Shown: one piece after another, positions 10,241 to 19,425 of the stretch | Numbering within the stretch: the stretch's first letter is position 1 | Layout: every line of letters begins with the position of its first letter | Source: an uncultured Lachnospiraceae bacterium | GTDB lineage: Bacteria; Bacillota; Clostridia; Lachnospirales; Lachnospiraceae | Direction: 5' to 3' | NCBI GenBank assembly: GCA_951800145.1 | Contig: CATOJE010000035.1 | Coordinates: 1-35,857, forward strand | DNA length: 35,857 nt | Notes under the pieces: generated by a model | What the model was told of the DNA's origin: nothing | Databases searched by the model: none | Seen by the model: only the letters and a program-made list of their open reading frames with translations | Translations under genes and position numbers: made by a program

Positions 10241-11302
10241 CTAAAACCGATTTCTGGCATGGGACAAAAGCTTCCCCACCAGCTCCCTCTTTCCCATACC
10301 CCGTGCCTCCCAAAGCATGGGATACATGCTGATCGCTGTAAAGCCGGGCATGGTATTAATCTCATTAAACACCACAGTCCCGTCATCCTTCACAAAAAAA
10401 TCCACTCTGGCCAGACCGTATCCATCGACTGCTTTAAAAATCTCCTTCGCCAGACGTGGGATCTCCTGAGATGCCGTCCCCGGCAGATCTGGGTCTGTCA
10501 CAGTCTTTGACTGGGCATTGTGATATTTTGCATCATAATCGTAGAACTGGGCTGCTGCCAGAATTTCGCCTGTACCGCTGGCAATCACCTCTTCCTTCCC
10601 GCCGCCGAACACAGCGCATTCCACCTCATGGCCGCAGATCATCTCTTCCACCAGCAGCTTCCTGTCTTCTGAGGCAGCCAGCTGTAGCCCCTTCTCCAGC
10701 TCCTCCCTGGAGTCTGCCCGGCTCACTCCCCTGGAGGATCCGGCATTAGACGGCTTAATAAACACAGGATAAGAAAACTTCTTCTCGATCCGCGCCGTCA
10801 CCTCTTCCATATCCTCCAGCTCCTCTGCCATCACCGGCTCATATTCTGCCTGGGTAATTCCCAGACGGTCCACGATAAGCTTTGTGTACAATTTATCCAT
10901 AGATAACGCAGAGGACAGGACGCCGCAGCCTACATAGGGAATCCTGGCCAGCTCCAAAAGCCCCTGGATGGTGCCGTCCTCCCCATCCCGCCCGTGAAGC
11001 ACTGGAAAGGCCACATCCACCGGCGCCCAGGTAACCTGCCCCTGTGGATCCGTGATCACCACACATTGTTTCGTGGCATCCGGGGAGAGAACTGCCTCTG
11101 TCCGGCTCTCTCTCCAGCTGCCCTGGCGCACCGCCTGGATGGAATCTGCCTTAAGCCAGTGCCCTTCCTTTGTGATCCCGATCAGTATCAGGTTATAAAC
11201 CGATTCATCCATTTGCTCGATAATATTAGCGGCCGACATGCAGGAAACCTCATGTTCCGATGACTGGCCGCCGAAAATAACCGCTGCTGTTAACTTTTCC
11301 AT
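10241..11302 (-). CDS. ddl: D-alanine--D-alanine ligase
   Basis: ATP-grasp ligase of 353 residues that joins two D-Ala for the peptidoglycan stem peptide in the cytosol. Visible motifs are SSEHEVS with E15 near the N-terminus, HGRDGEDG at 103-110, the ATP-binding KPSNAGSSRG at 183-192, FYDYDAKY at 253-260 and the Mg site NEINTMPG at 313-320. The YDYDAKY omega-loop is the D-Ala:D-Ala form and not the loop of VanA-type D-Ala:D-Lac ligases, so this should be the housekeeping enzyme. No vanH, vanX or vanT neighbour is present. Start: AAGGAGA lies 7 bases before the ATG. First gene of a two-gene operon with the DUF1934 gene. Confidence 0.95.
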   Translation of the reverse strand: MEKLTAAVIFGGQSSEHEVSCMSAANIIEQMDESVYNLILIGITKEGHWLKADSIQAVRQGSWRESRTEAVLSPDATKQCVVITDPQGQVTWAPVDVAFPVLHGRDGEDGTIQGLLELARIPYVGCGVLSSALSMDKLYTKLIVDRLGITQAEYEPVMAEELEDMEEVTARIEKKFSYPVFIKPSNAGSSRGVSRADSREELEKGLQLAASEDRKLLVEEMICGHEVECAVFGGGKEEVIASGTGEILAAAQFYDYDAKYHNAQSKTVTDPDLPGTASQEIPRLAKEIFKAVDGYGLARVDFFVKDDGTVVFNEINTMPGFTAISMYPMLWEARGMGKRELVGKLLSHARNRF

Positions 11303-11347
11303 AATCTATCTCCTTATTATGCTGCCTTTCCTTGGGCTAACGTTTAT

Positions 11348-11375
11348 ATTATAGCATATCTGGTTATAATTACAA
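11348..11375 (-). promoter_or_regulatory. ddl promoter with extended -10
   Basis: On the minus strand TTGTAA (11370-11375) and TATAAT (11348-11353) are separated by 16 bases, with TG one base before the -10 (TGCTATAAT). Confidence 0.65.
11365..11370 (+). promoter_or_regulatory. Possible spoIIR -10 element
   Basis: TATAAT on the plus strand at 11365-11370, 39 bases before the spoIIR ATG. Its -35 region (TTTATA near 11343) is poor. spoIIR is normally read by sigma-F in the forespore, so the functional promoter may not be of the sigma-A type. The element interleaves with the opposing ddl promoter. Confidence 0.35.
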
Positions 11376-11408
11376 TTAGAATCATCAAAGGAAGGAAGCT
11401 TATTCACT

Positions 11409-12056
11409 ATGAAGCATTATCAATACCAGCATAAATTTTTCTTATCTCTTGGCTGCTTTCTGGCAGCCGGACTGCTGATGCTTGCCCAGATCCGTCTGGA
11501 GCAGTACCAGCTGGCCAGGGAGATCGCCCCAGAAATCCTCCGCTTCCACGTTATGGCAAACAGCAATTCCCAGGCAGATCAAAGGCTGAAGCTGCAGGTA
11601 AAGTCCTATCTTCTGGAGCAGATTTACACAGATCTGGAGCAGCAGAAGGAAGCATGGACCAAGGAGGATCTCACCTGCTACCTCACAAATAATCAGAAAA
11701 GCCTGGAGGAAAAGGCCGAAGCCTTCATCCGCAGCCAGGGTAAGGATTATCCTGTTTCCCTGACCCTGGCATCCTGTGAATTTCCAGAAAAATACTACGG
11801 GGATCTCCGGCTGCCTGCCGGAACCTACCAGGCAGCGAATGTGACCATCGGAGCCGGGCGGGGACATAACTGGTGGTGTGTGCTCTACCCGAAAATCTGC
11901 ATTACAAAAGACGCTCTGACCACAGTGCCGGAATCCTCCCTCCAGGAATTACAGCAGATCCTGTCCCAGGAGAACTATCAGGCACTTTTGTCTGAGCGTC
12001 CTGTGATTCATATTGATTTTCGTATCCGGGAGATTTTATCCAGCCTCCTCAGCTAG
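11409..12056 (+). CDS. spoIIR: Stage II sporulation protein R
   Basis: SpoIIR is made in the forespore and acts across the septum to trigger SpoIIGA processing of pro-sigma-E in the mother cell. The 215-residue product has an N-terminal hydrophobic segment (about 8-27). The family signature LRFHVMANSNSQADQRLKL (about 44-62) follows, and GHNWWCVLYPKIC lies near residue 155. Both blocks are diagnostic of SpoIIR. Length is usual. Start: AAGGAAGG about 10 bases before the ATG. The gene stands alone. Its last 21 bases overlap the end of the convergent TolC-like gene. It is the clearest evidence that the organism forms endospores. Confidence 0.93.
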   Translation: MKHYQYQHKFFLSLGCFLAAGLLMLAQIRLEQYQLAREIAPEILRFHVMANSNSQADQRLKLQVKSYLLEQIYTDLEQQKEAWTKEDLTCYLTNNQKSLEEKAEAFIRSQGKDYPVSLTLASCEFPEKYYGDLRLPAGTYQAANVTIGAGRGHNWWCVLYPKICITKDALTTVPESSLQELQQILSQENYQALLSERPVIHIDFRIREILSSLLS

Positions 12057-13244
12057 CTGTGCAAGCTCGCCTAAGCCGTGTACACCCCAGTAATAATTCA
12101 ACATCGCCTGGGTCAGATCCAGATCCGCTGACTCGTATGCGCCTTTGGATGCATAATAAGCAATCTCCTCCCCAAGATACTCGGCTCTCCCCAGCATTCC
12201 CATCTGGTACTTCCGGTTTGCGCTGTCCCATTTCAGCTGGGCAGCCTGGAATGCGGTCTGGGAAGCCTGGAGGGCGGCCTTTTTCTCGTAAAGCGTCAGG
12301 TACAGGTCATCCAGAGTAATGTTCAGCTGCTGCCTGGCCTGATCCACGCCCCGCTCCCTGGCCTTATAATCCTTATTCTCATACTTTCCATCCCCGTCCA
12401 TATCATTAGGAGCCGCATTCTTAATAGAAAGCACTGTGTAATTATAGCCTGGGGCAATGGACTTATCTGCTTCCAGATCAATGGCGTCCAATTCACTTAC
12501 ATCTGTCCTGGGAACTGCCCCGATGGTGACATCGCTGTTATAATCCCATCCGGTCATCAGGAGAAGGCTGCTTTTCACCGAAGCCATCTGATCCTTTAAC
12601 GCAGTCAGTGAGTTCTGAGCCGAATACAGCTGGGTCTGGGCTGACAGAACATCCACTGTTACATTCATGCCAATGGCATTCTGGGTGCCGGACATAGAGG
12701 CTAAGGCGCCATAAAGCTCTACCTGCTTCTCCAGGGTGGCCTGATTTACCGCCATCTTATTATAGGCCAGCATCAGCTGCTGGCAGCCGGAGGTAAACAT
12801 CTTCCGGTACTGCCTGGTGTTTCTCTCAATGGCTGTATCCTTTCTTTTCTCTGCCTGGAGATAGCGGCTGGACATATTCATGGTGATCTTCCGGTTTATC
12901 TGGTACATAGCAGCAGACATATAGTCGCCTTCCTCTACTGCCTGCTCATAGAGCCACTGAAAATCATTGGACGCCTCCTGATAATCCACAATATTATCAT
13001 GAATATCATCGTAGCTGTCATTGATGGACTTTACGATCTGCTGCAGGGTCGGATTAAAGCTTTGTACCCGGTCCTCCAGCTCCTCATACTCCAGCACATT
13101 ATCCTGAAGCCGTGTCCAGGTGTCTTCTTCCATATCCGCCGGCTTTTCTGCTGCCGGAATGCTTGAAGGGAGCGCCAGAGCCAGAGCCAAAGCCGCCGCA
13201 AGTCCGGATACAGGGCGCCGGAATCTGCCTTTATTCTTTCCCAT
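12036..13244 (-). CDS. TolC-like outer-channel family protein A with EF-hand-like loop
   Basis: The 402-residue product has a signal peptide (about 1-32) and long heptad-rich helices in two similar halves, as in TolC. Each half has a tip motif resembling the TolC helix-turn contacts: IGMNVTVDVLSAQ near 191-203 and YQMGMLGRAEYL near 346-357. Between the halves, residues 281-292 (DMDGDGKYENKD) fit a calcium-binding EF-hand loop (acidic at positions 1, 3, 5, 9 and 12, Gly at 6). No lipobox or cell-wall anchor is seen. The start ATG follows AAAGGAGA. Last gene of the efflux operon, 21 bases after its paralogue. It shares the LxDNxLEYEExED motif at the mature N-terminus with that paralogue. Its exact role in a monoderm is unknown. 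Confidence 0.82.
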   Translation of the reverse strand: MGKNKGRFRRPVSGLAAALALALALPSSIPAAEKPADMEEDTWTRLQDNVLEYEELEDRVQSFNPTLQQIVKSINDSYDDIHDNIVDYQEASNDFQWLYEQAVEEGDYMSAAMYQINRKITMNMSSRYLQAEKRKDTAIERNTRQYRKMFTSGCQQLMLAYNKMAVNQATLEKQVELYGALASMSGTQNAIGMNVTVDVLSAQTQLYSAQNSLTALKDQMASVKSSLLLMTGWDYNSDVTIGAVPRTDVSELDAIDLEADKSIAPGYNYTVLSIKNAAPNDMDGDGKYENKDYKARERGVDQARQQLNITLDDLYLTLYEKKAALQASQTAFQAAQLKWDSANRKYQMGMLGRAEYLGEEIAYYASKGAYESADLDLTQAMLNYYWGVHGLGELAQLAEEAG

Positions 13245-13265
13245 ACGGTCTCCTTTCCTCTGGAT

Positions 13266-14438
13266 TTACGATGCTGCAGCCAGGCCGTTCACCGCCCCCT
13301 CATAGGTTTCCCATGCTGTCAGCAGCGCCAGCTTTGTATTTTCCACTGCCACATTCTTTTCTGCCAATGTATAGTTTTCCTGTTGGTACTCCAGACGGCT
13401 GGCCGTACCGGCGGCAAATCTCCTGCCCATGGCCGCCTGATTCTGCGCTGCCACCGCCTGCTCTGCCAGGGCCAGCTCATAAGAGGTTCTGGCATTAAGA
13501 AGGGACTGATACTTCACCGTCATATCAGAAGCAATCTTCTGCTGATTATCATAGATGGTTTTCTCTAGGCCTTCTTTAATCGCCGCATCTGTGCTGTTCT
13601 CATATTTACGCCGGTTAATCCGCAAGGTATAATTATTCTCCAGAGCCAGAGCCTGGTCCTCTGAAAAATTAATGGCATCGATCCGCGCCAGATCCAGCTC
13701 TGGCAGGGGCCCGAACACCGGGTCTGCGTCATAGCTCCAGCCTGTAGCCAGGCAAATCTTTTGTTTTAAGGTCTGGGTTTCCTTCTGGCTGCTGATCATG
13801 GTGCTGTCAAACTGCTCCACCGCCTGGCGGGCAGTGAGCACATCCATCTGGGTGGCATTCCCCACCCCTGCCTGTATCTGGGCAGACTGATATTTCGCTT
13901 CCAGCAGCGCTTTATTTTCCAGATTCAGCTGTTCAGTTAGCTGCTTCTGGGCATAGGAGATCAGATTCAGCTTGGTAGAAAGAACCAGCCCCTTCTCAAC
14001 CTGCTCATACTGAAGGAAAATGCTCTGGGAGTCATCTACATTATTATCTGCCTGCTTCTCCAGATTCCTCGCCTGGGTCTCGCTCATCTGCGCCGCCATC
14101 AGCATGGGACCATAGCTGGCGTCTGCAGGATCATCCGGATACTGGATGCTGTCCCACAGCTCCTGGGCCGCGTCCCGGTACCGCTGTGCCACGTCGTCTG
14201 AGGTATCCCCCAGATAATCCCGGTAGCTGGTGCGGTTGTTCAATACCGTTATATTATATTCGTGAATCAAATCCTCCACTTCCTCATACTCCAGGGTATT
14301 ATCCCGAAGCCGTTCCCATTCCTGGGGAGTCCTGGCAAATTCCGGACTGTCCGAATAGGCTGCCAGGGCCTGAACTGGAAGGGCTGCTGTCATCAGACCT
14401 GCGAGAAAAAATGCGGAAAGACACGTTTGCTTCTTCAT
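13266..14438 (-). CDS. TolC-like outer-channel family protein B
   Basis: The 390-residue paralogue of the next gene has a signal peptide (1-26, ending QALA). Long amphipathic helices and two TolC-like tip motifs follow: VGNATQMDVLTARQA near 192-206 and FAAGTASRLEYQQ near 341-353. Start: ATG at 14438, with AAAGGAAA eight bases upstream; a TTG two codons earlier sits too close to that site. It follows the RND pump gene by 27 bases. Two adjacent but diverged channel proteins suggest a mixed trimer or two alternative partners. This is inference, because TolC trimers are normally homomeric. Confidence 0.82.
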   Translation of the reverse strand: MKKQTCLSAFFLAGLMTAALPVQALAAYSDSPEFARTPQEWERLRDNTLEYEEVEDLIHEYNITVLNNRTSYRDYLGDTSDDVAQRYRDAAQELWDSIQYPDDPADASYGPMLMAAQMSETQARNLEKQADNNVDDSQSIFLQYEQVEKGLVLSTKLNLISYAQKQLTEQLNLENKALLEAKYQSAQIQAGVGNATQMDVLTARQAVEQFDSTMISSQKETQTLKQKICLATGWSYDADPVFGPLPELDLARIDAINFSEDQALALENNYTLRINRRKYENSTDAAIKEGLEKTIYDNQQKIASDMTVKYQSLLNARTSYELALAEQAVAAQNQAAMGRRFAAGTASRLEYQQENYTLAEKNVAVENTKLALLTAWETYEGAVNGLAAAS

Positions 14439-14465
14439 CGGCAATTTCCTTTCTATGAATCTAAA

Positions 14466-17400
14466 TCAATCGTAGTTTACCTGCTTCTTCGGCTTCCGGC
14501 TCAGCACCGAATAATACGCTGGCAGCATTAGCAGCGCAAGCACCGTCGAGGCAATCAGGCCCCCTACGTCTACCAGGGCAAGCCCCTGCATCATCTCGCC
14601 GCTCTCCCCATAGGCAAATGCCATGGGAATCATGGCTACGATGGTAGTCAGGGTAGTCATAAGGATGGGGCGCAGACGGGTCGTCCCCGCCTCCACCAGC
14701 GCCGTCTCCATATCCATAGTTGCCCGGTACTGGTTCACCGTATCCACATAAAGAATTCCATTATTAACCACTGTACCAACCAGCATTAAGAAGCCCAGAA
14801 GGGAGGGCATGCTGATGCTGCAGTCCGCCAGCCATAAAAGCCCGAAGGAGCCGATCAGGCTGAAGGGGATGGTCGTCATAACCATAAAGGAAAACTTCGG
14901 TGATTCAAACTGCGCAGCCATTACCACAAAAACCAGGAATACTGCCACGGCAATGGCCTGGAACAGGGAGTTAAATTCCTCATACATCTGCTCTGTCATG
15001 GCATTTTCCGCCACAGTCACGGTGGTCCCCAGCCTGGACTCTACCACCTCCTGGTAGATCTTTGTCCGGTTGGCTAAGAGGTCGCTGTCCGCCGCATCGG
15101 TATAATCGCCGCTGATGGTCACCTGATACTGACGATCGGAACGCATAATATTCTGAGGGCTGTCCTCAAAGCGGATCTCTGCAATATCGCTTAATGCCAC
15201 GCTGGCTCCAGTGGGGCTCATGAGCATAATCCCCCGGACCTCATCCATGGTGTCATAATCCTCAGAAGGATATTCCACCTTTACGTCGATCTCCTCTCCA
15301 TCCACCTCCAGAGTCGTGGCTGTGCTGCCGCTTAATATCTGATTGACGCTGCCTGCCACCTGAACCGGGGTCAGCCCTTCTGCCCCTGCCTGAATCGGAT
15401 CCACATGAATCTTGATTACCGGCGCTGCATTCTCCAAAGTGGAGTGGACCTTGGTCAAATCTGGCCTGGCCTTTAATGCATCCATGATGTCATCGGAGAC
15501 TTCCTTTAAATCATCATACTGGGTGCTGGTAAGAATCAGTTCATAGGTGTCATTATTCATGGACATGGCACTCATCATGCTGCTGGTATCCAAGGTGATA
15601 TTGCAGTCATCCATCGTACTTAATAACGATTTCCACTTCGCTAATACTTCATCGGTTTCTAACTTTCTGTCATCCTTTAAATAGGCGGTCAGGGAGGCCC
15701 CTCCTCCGCTCATCATACTCAGCCCGCTGCTGCCGGCAGAAAGCACGTAGGAATCCAGATCCTCCTCGGCTGTCACCACAGCCTCCACCTGCCGGTAGAT
15801 CTCATCGGCCCGCTCAATGGTAAGGCCGGGGCGGGTTTCAATGCTGATACTGATGGTTCCCTCATCTCCCTCCGGAATCATCTCCATCCGGAGCTGCCCT
15901 GCCATCATAAAGGACAGGATCAGCATGACTACTGTGATTAACATAACTGTCTTTTTCCTGGGAAGCACCACCCTCATAATGCTGCGGTAATTATCCTGCA
16001 GCGCCCGCACGAAGCCGCCTGCCGGAGAATGTTCTCTCTCCTTTGGCCGGTAAAATACATAGCACAGCGGCACTATGGTCATAGCGGATATCAGGGAGGC
16101 CACCATACAGAATACGATGGTAAAGGCCAGGGGCTTAAACATCTGGCCGCTCATGCCGCTCATCAGTCCCATGGGAAGGAATACCACGCAGGTGGTGGCA
16201 GTTGAGCCGATAATGGACTGCACTACAATGCCGCTTCCCTTGATAGCGGCTTCCCCGTACTCCTTAAAGCCCACCTTTTCCGTGGAACGGAAGCAGCTTT
16301 CCAGCACCACGATGGAGTTATCCACCATCATGCCCACGCCTAAAACCAGGGCGCTCATAGTAATCACATTCAGAGAAAAGCCGGCTGCCCACATGCCCAC
16401 CAAGGCAGCCAGAATGGAGATGGGGATGGAGGTTCCCACGATCAGCGACGCCTTTAAATCCCCGAAGAACAGGAAAATAATAACCATGGAAACTACAACC
16501 GCTAAAATCATGGTCTGGGCCACTGACTTTAAGGAGCTGCTGATCTGGTCGCTGGCATCATTGATTACGATAATTTCCAATCCAGCATCATTCTTCAGCA
16601 GATTGTTTATCGTCCGGGTTACCTGTCTGGAAACATCCATGGCGCTGGACTGCTGCTGCTTCTTAATGCTGACCATCACTGTGTCATTCCCGTTATAGCG
16701 CCCCACGCCGGCCGCATCCTCCAGATGATAGCCAATGTCTGCAATATCCTCCATATAGAGGATATTTCCGCTGTTTGTTACCAGGGGAATCTGCTTTAGG
16801 CTGTCTACCGTAGGGTATTCCACACCGGCAGAAACAGATAAATCCAGGCTTCCCACCTTTGTATTCCCTGCCGGATAGGTAAAGTCCGCACTAGACAAGG
16901 TAGAGATCACTGACTGCATGGTCAGGTGGTACTGCTGCATCTTTTCTGCATCCAGCTTTACCTGGATGTATTCCTCCCGGCCTCCGCTGATCTCCACGCT
17001 GGCAACTGCCGAAAGCTTTTCAAACTCCGGTACAATCTGGTTATTCACATAATTGTACAGATTCCCGGCTTCCGGATTATTCACTGCCAGGTAAATGCTG
17101 GCCTGGTCATTGATATTAAATTCCATGATATTGGGAGCCTGGGCATCCTCTGGCAGATCCCGCTCTAAGGCATCGATCTTTTTCCTTAAATCCGAATAAG
17201 CCTGATCCATATCTGTGCCGTACTCGTACTGCATCAGCACAATGGACACGTTCTCATTGGACATGGAGGTGATGCTGTCAATACCGGTTAAGGTACTCAC
17301 CTCATCCTCAATTGGCTTGGTAATCAGATCATTGATGTCCTCGGGATTGGCTCCTGCGTAAATCGTGCTGACCACCATCATGGGCATCTCCATTTCCGGT

Positions 17401-17510
17401 GTCAGCTCAAGCTTTGAGTTCATTACTGAGAGAAGGCCGAATACCACAAGGCAGAGCACACACAAAACGGTGGTTACCGGCCTTTTCAAGACTGTTTTTG
17501 TCAAATTCAT
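14466..17510 (-). CDS. RND-family efflux pump (AcrB/HAE-1 type)
   Basis: Proton-driven inner-membrane pump of 1014 residues with the RND layout: TM1 at about 12-30, a large extracytoplasmic loop, TM2-TM6 at about 330-490, a second loop and TM7-TM12 near the C-terminus. The TM4 relay motif is GVGMMVDNSIVV at 391-402, with D397 kept and N398 in place of the second Asp of AcrB. The TM10 position of the AcrB Lys is Asn (VVNNGILYVD). Both changes are common in the HAE-1 subgroup with a DN motif. GTTRLRPILMTTLTTI is the conserved block before TM11. Start: AAGGAGG lies 7 bases before the ATG. It follows the adaptor gene by 16 bases. Substrate is unknown. Confidence 0.93.
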   Translation of the reverse strand: MNLTKTVLKRPVTTVLCVLCLVVFGLLSVMNSKLELTPEMEMPMMVVSTIYAGANPEDINDLITKPIEDEVSTLTGIDSITSMSNENVSIVLMQYEYGTDMDQAYSDLRKKIDALERDLPEDAQAPNIMEFNINDQASIYLAVNNPEAGNLYNYVNNQIVPEFEKLSAVASVEISGGREEYIQVKLDAEKMQQYHLTMQSVISTLSSADFTYPAGNTKVGSLDLSVSAGVEYPTVDSLKQIPLVTNSGNILYMEDIADIGYHLEDAAGVGRYNGNDTVMVSIKKQQQSSAMDVSRQVTRTINNLLKNDAGLEIIVINDASDQISSSLKSVAQTMILAVVVSMVIIFLFFGDLKASLIVGTSIPISILAALVGMWAAGFSLNVITMSALVLGVGMMVDNSIVVLESCFRSTEKVGFKEYGEAAIKGSGIVVQSIIGSTATTCVVFLPMGLMSGMSGQMFKPLAFTIVFCMVASLISAMTIVPLCYVFYRPKEREHSPAGGFVRALQDNYRSIMRVVLPRKKTVMLITVVMLILSFMMAGQLRMEMIPEGDEGTISISIETRPGLTIERADEIYRQVEAVVTAEEDLDSYVLSAGSSGLSMMSGGGASLTAYLKDDRKLETDEVLAKWKSLLSTMDDCNITLDTSSMMSAMSMNNDTYELILTSTQYDDLKEVSDDIMDALKARPDLTKVHSTLENAAPVIKIHVDPIQAGAEGLTPVQVAGSVNQILSGSTATTLEVDGEEIDVKVEYPSEDYDTMDEVRGIMLMSPTGASVALSDIAEIRFEDSPQNIMRSDRQYQVTISGDYTDAADSDLLANRTKIYQEVVESRLGTTVTVAENAMTEQMYEEFNSLFQAIAVAVFLVFVVMAAQFESPKFSFMVMTTIPFSLIGSFGLLWLADCSISMPSLLGFLMLVGTVVNNGILYVDTVNQYRATMDMETALVEAGTTRLRPILMTTLTTIVAMIPMAFAYGESGEMMQGLALVDVGGLIASTVLALLMLPAYYSVLSRKPKKQVNYD

Positions 17511-17526
17511 AAAGCCGCCTCCTTAT

Positions 17527-18606
17527 TTATTGTGCACTGGCCTGGGTAACTACATTTACCATAGAGCCCTCATACAGCTCAGAGCTCCAGGTGACAATCA
17601 CAGAATCATCCATGGTGATCCCAGAGCGGATCTCGATTTTCTCATCATCAAAAATACCTGTTTCCACAGGAACCTTATGTACCATCACTCCCTCTGCTGT
17701 CGTCTCGCTTACATACAGATATGCGTCTCCGCCCTCATAATATACTGCATCCACCGGGACCGTAATGGCTCCCTCTATGTGCTCTGAAATCACATAAAGC
17801 TTTACCGTGCTTCCAGTAGCCAGCGCCCCTCCATTCTCCACAGTCGCCTCCACATCAAAGAGCCCGGTCTGGGGGGAGATCATATTAGCCAGCTTGGTGA
17901 TCACGGCCTGGTACTCGCTTCCCTGCTTTTCTAAGTGGATGCCATCTCCCACAGCTAAATTCCTTTGAATCCGCTCCGGCACCGCGAAGGCCACCTTCCG
18001 CATCCCCTCCCCAGTCACTACACATAACACGGAGCTCTGGGAAACCATGGTGTGAAGGTCCATGCTGACGCTCTCCAGCACTCCGCTTATGGGAGCGGTC
18101 ACTGTGCTGTACTCCACCTGGGTGTCATACCCCAGCTTTGCCGCCTCATACTGAAGCTGGGCAGAACGGGCCTGGGTCTGGATCTGCTCAAAGGACTGGG
18201 CAGAAATATCTCCGGCAGCATAAAGCACCTGCATCCGGCTTAAATTTGCCTGGGCGTTCTGCATCGCCACTGCAGCGGTATCCATCTGGATCTTGGCGCT
18301 GTCAATCTGCTTGGCATTATCAATGCGGCAAAGGGGCTGTCCCTGAGCTACCACATCCCCGGCCTTCACAAAGGCTTCCGCGATCTCTCCGGCTACCTTG
18401 GGGGTTACATGAATAATGTCTGATGGCTCCACGGTTCCGATCAGACCGCTCTCCAAAGTGATGTCTCCCTTGACCGGACTTGCTATGGATACATTGGGCA
18501 GCGGGGCGGCCTCGATGGGCGGCTCCTTTTTCAGCAGCCGCAGCCCGGCTGCAGCAAGTATCCCGATAATGATAACTCCGATAATTATTTTTGCACTTCT
18601 TTTCAT
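17527..18606 (-). CDS. RND pump periplasmic-type adaptor (MFP/HlyD family) with R-L-S motif
   Basis: The 359-residue membrane fusion protein has an N-terminal membrane anchor (about 6-24). Split biotinyl-lipoyl halves follow (VTPKVAGEIAEAFVKAGD near 67-84 and STVTAPISGVL near 167-177), with a helical hairpin (about 98-165) between them and then beta-barrel domains. At the hairpin tip R124, L128 and S135 fit the RxxxLxxxxxxS pattern that AcrA-type adaptors use to dock on TolC. No lipobox, so it is held by its own helix. Start: AAGGAGA precedes the ATG. It lies 83 bases after tetR and directly before the pump gene. Confidence 0.93.
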   Translation of the reverse strand: MKRSAKIIIGVIIIGILAAAGLRLLKKEPPIEAAPLPNVSIASPVKGDITLESGLIGTVEPSDIIHVTPKVAGEIAEAFVKAGDVVAQGQPLCRIDNAKQIDSAKIQMDTAAVAMQNAQANLSRMQVLYAAGDISAQSFEQIQTQARSAQLQYEAAKLGYDTQVEYSTVTAPISGVLESVSMDLHTMVSQSSVLCVVTGEGMRKVAFAVPERIQRNLAVGDGIHLEKQGSEYQAVITKLANMISPQTGLFDVEATVENGGALATGSTVKLYVISEHIEGAITVPVDAVYYEGGDAYLYVSETTAEGVMVHKVPVETGIFDDEKIEIRSGITMDDSVIVTWSSELYEGSMVNVVTQASAQ

Positions 18607-18689
18607 GCCTTCGCTCTCCTTCTGCTCTATCGTTACTATAAAAAATCTGTCGCCCTACAGGCGGCCTGGGTTCCAGTATTCCAATTACG

Positions 18690-19379
18690 TCAGCCCTTTG
18701 CCGCACCATATTTAATAAAACGAATCCTTTTATCAAAGGACTTCACTGCTACCTCCTTCTCCACTCCCTTTTGGTAGATTTCGCCTATGGTCATTATCAT
18801 ATTTAAGATGCACAGAGAAAAAAGCTCCTGAAAATCCTCAAAATCATTTATCTTCAGTTTACTGCAGTCCGTAAGCTGATATAACCTTTGAAGCGTCAGA
18901 TCCGCCTTATCCCTGTACTGCTCCAGGCAGACCGCCGGATCCTTTTTCCCCTTTTCTAATATTTTCTTAGGGCAAAACGGCCCCCCCATCATACCGCCAA
19001 TCTTCCTCTGCAGCAGCTGCATCATGGTCCGGTTTCCCAGGGCTACCTGAGAGAGTACGAACATTTTGTTGTTTTCACAAATATGGATGGTGTATTCTAA
19101 AAGCGCTTTCGGAAACCTCCAAAACTCCCCCTTTTCCTGAGTCAAAAATTCTATGCAAAAATTCTGTACCTGGGAAATCACATCCTCAAAAATATACTCC
19201 AGCACATCTTCCTTATCCCGAAAATATGTATAGAAGCTTCCTCTGGATATGTCCGCATTCTGCACAATCTTGTTGATCGAAGCCTTATCCAGCGGCACGC
19301 GGCAAAACTCTTTCACAGCCGCCTCCCGAATCATCCTTTTCTTCTCCTCTGGCAAATGGTAAAAACGTTCTGTCGGCAT
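18690..19379 (-). CDS. TetR-family repressor of the efflux operon
   Basis: The 229-residue product has an N-terminal helix-turn-helix (about 14-58; ASINKIVQNADISRGSFYTY is the recognition region) and a helical ligand-binding C-terminal part. It is first in the efflux operon, and the promoter before it carries two matching palindromes, so autoregulation and repression of the pump are expected. Start: ATG at 19379, nine bases after GGAGG; an in-frame TTG at 19412 has no ribosome site and would lie near the operator. The inducer is unknown; its large C-terminal pocket has no recognisable signature. Confidence 0.9.
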   Translation of the reverse strand: MPTERFYHLPEEKKRMIREAAVKEFCRVPLDKASINKIVQNADISRGSFYTYFRDKEDVLEYIFEDVISQVQNFCIEFLTQEKGEFWRFPKALLEYTIHICENNKMFVLSQVALGNRTMMQLLQRKIGGMMGGPFCPKKILEKGKKDPAVCLEQYRDKADLTLQRLYQLTDCSKLKINDFEDFQELFSLCILNMIMTIGEIYQKGVEKEVAVKSFDKRIRFIKYGAAKG

Positions 19380-19425
19380 CCGCGTAAGCCTCCCTCCATA
19401 ACGATCGGACAAACTACAAAAACAT

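Noticed and set aside
10241-11302. Vancomycin-type ligase (VanA/VanG)
   Set aside because: The YDYDAKY loop is of the D-Ala:D-Ala type and no van genes are nearby.
18607-18689. Possible attenuator between tetR and the adaptor gene
   Set aside because: A short CGCC/GGCG stem lies 5 bases from a T-run; the stem is too weak to call a terminator.
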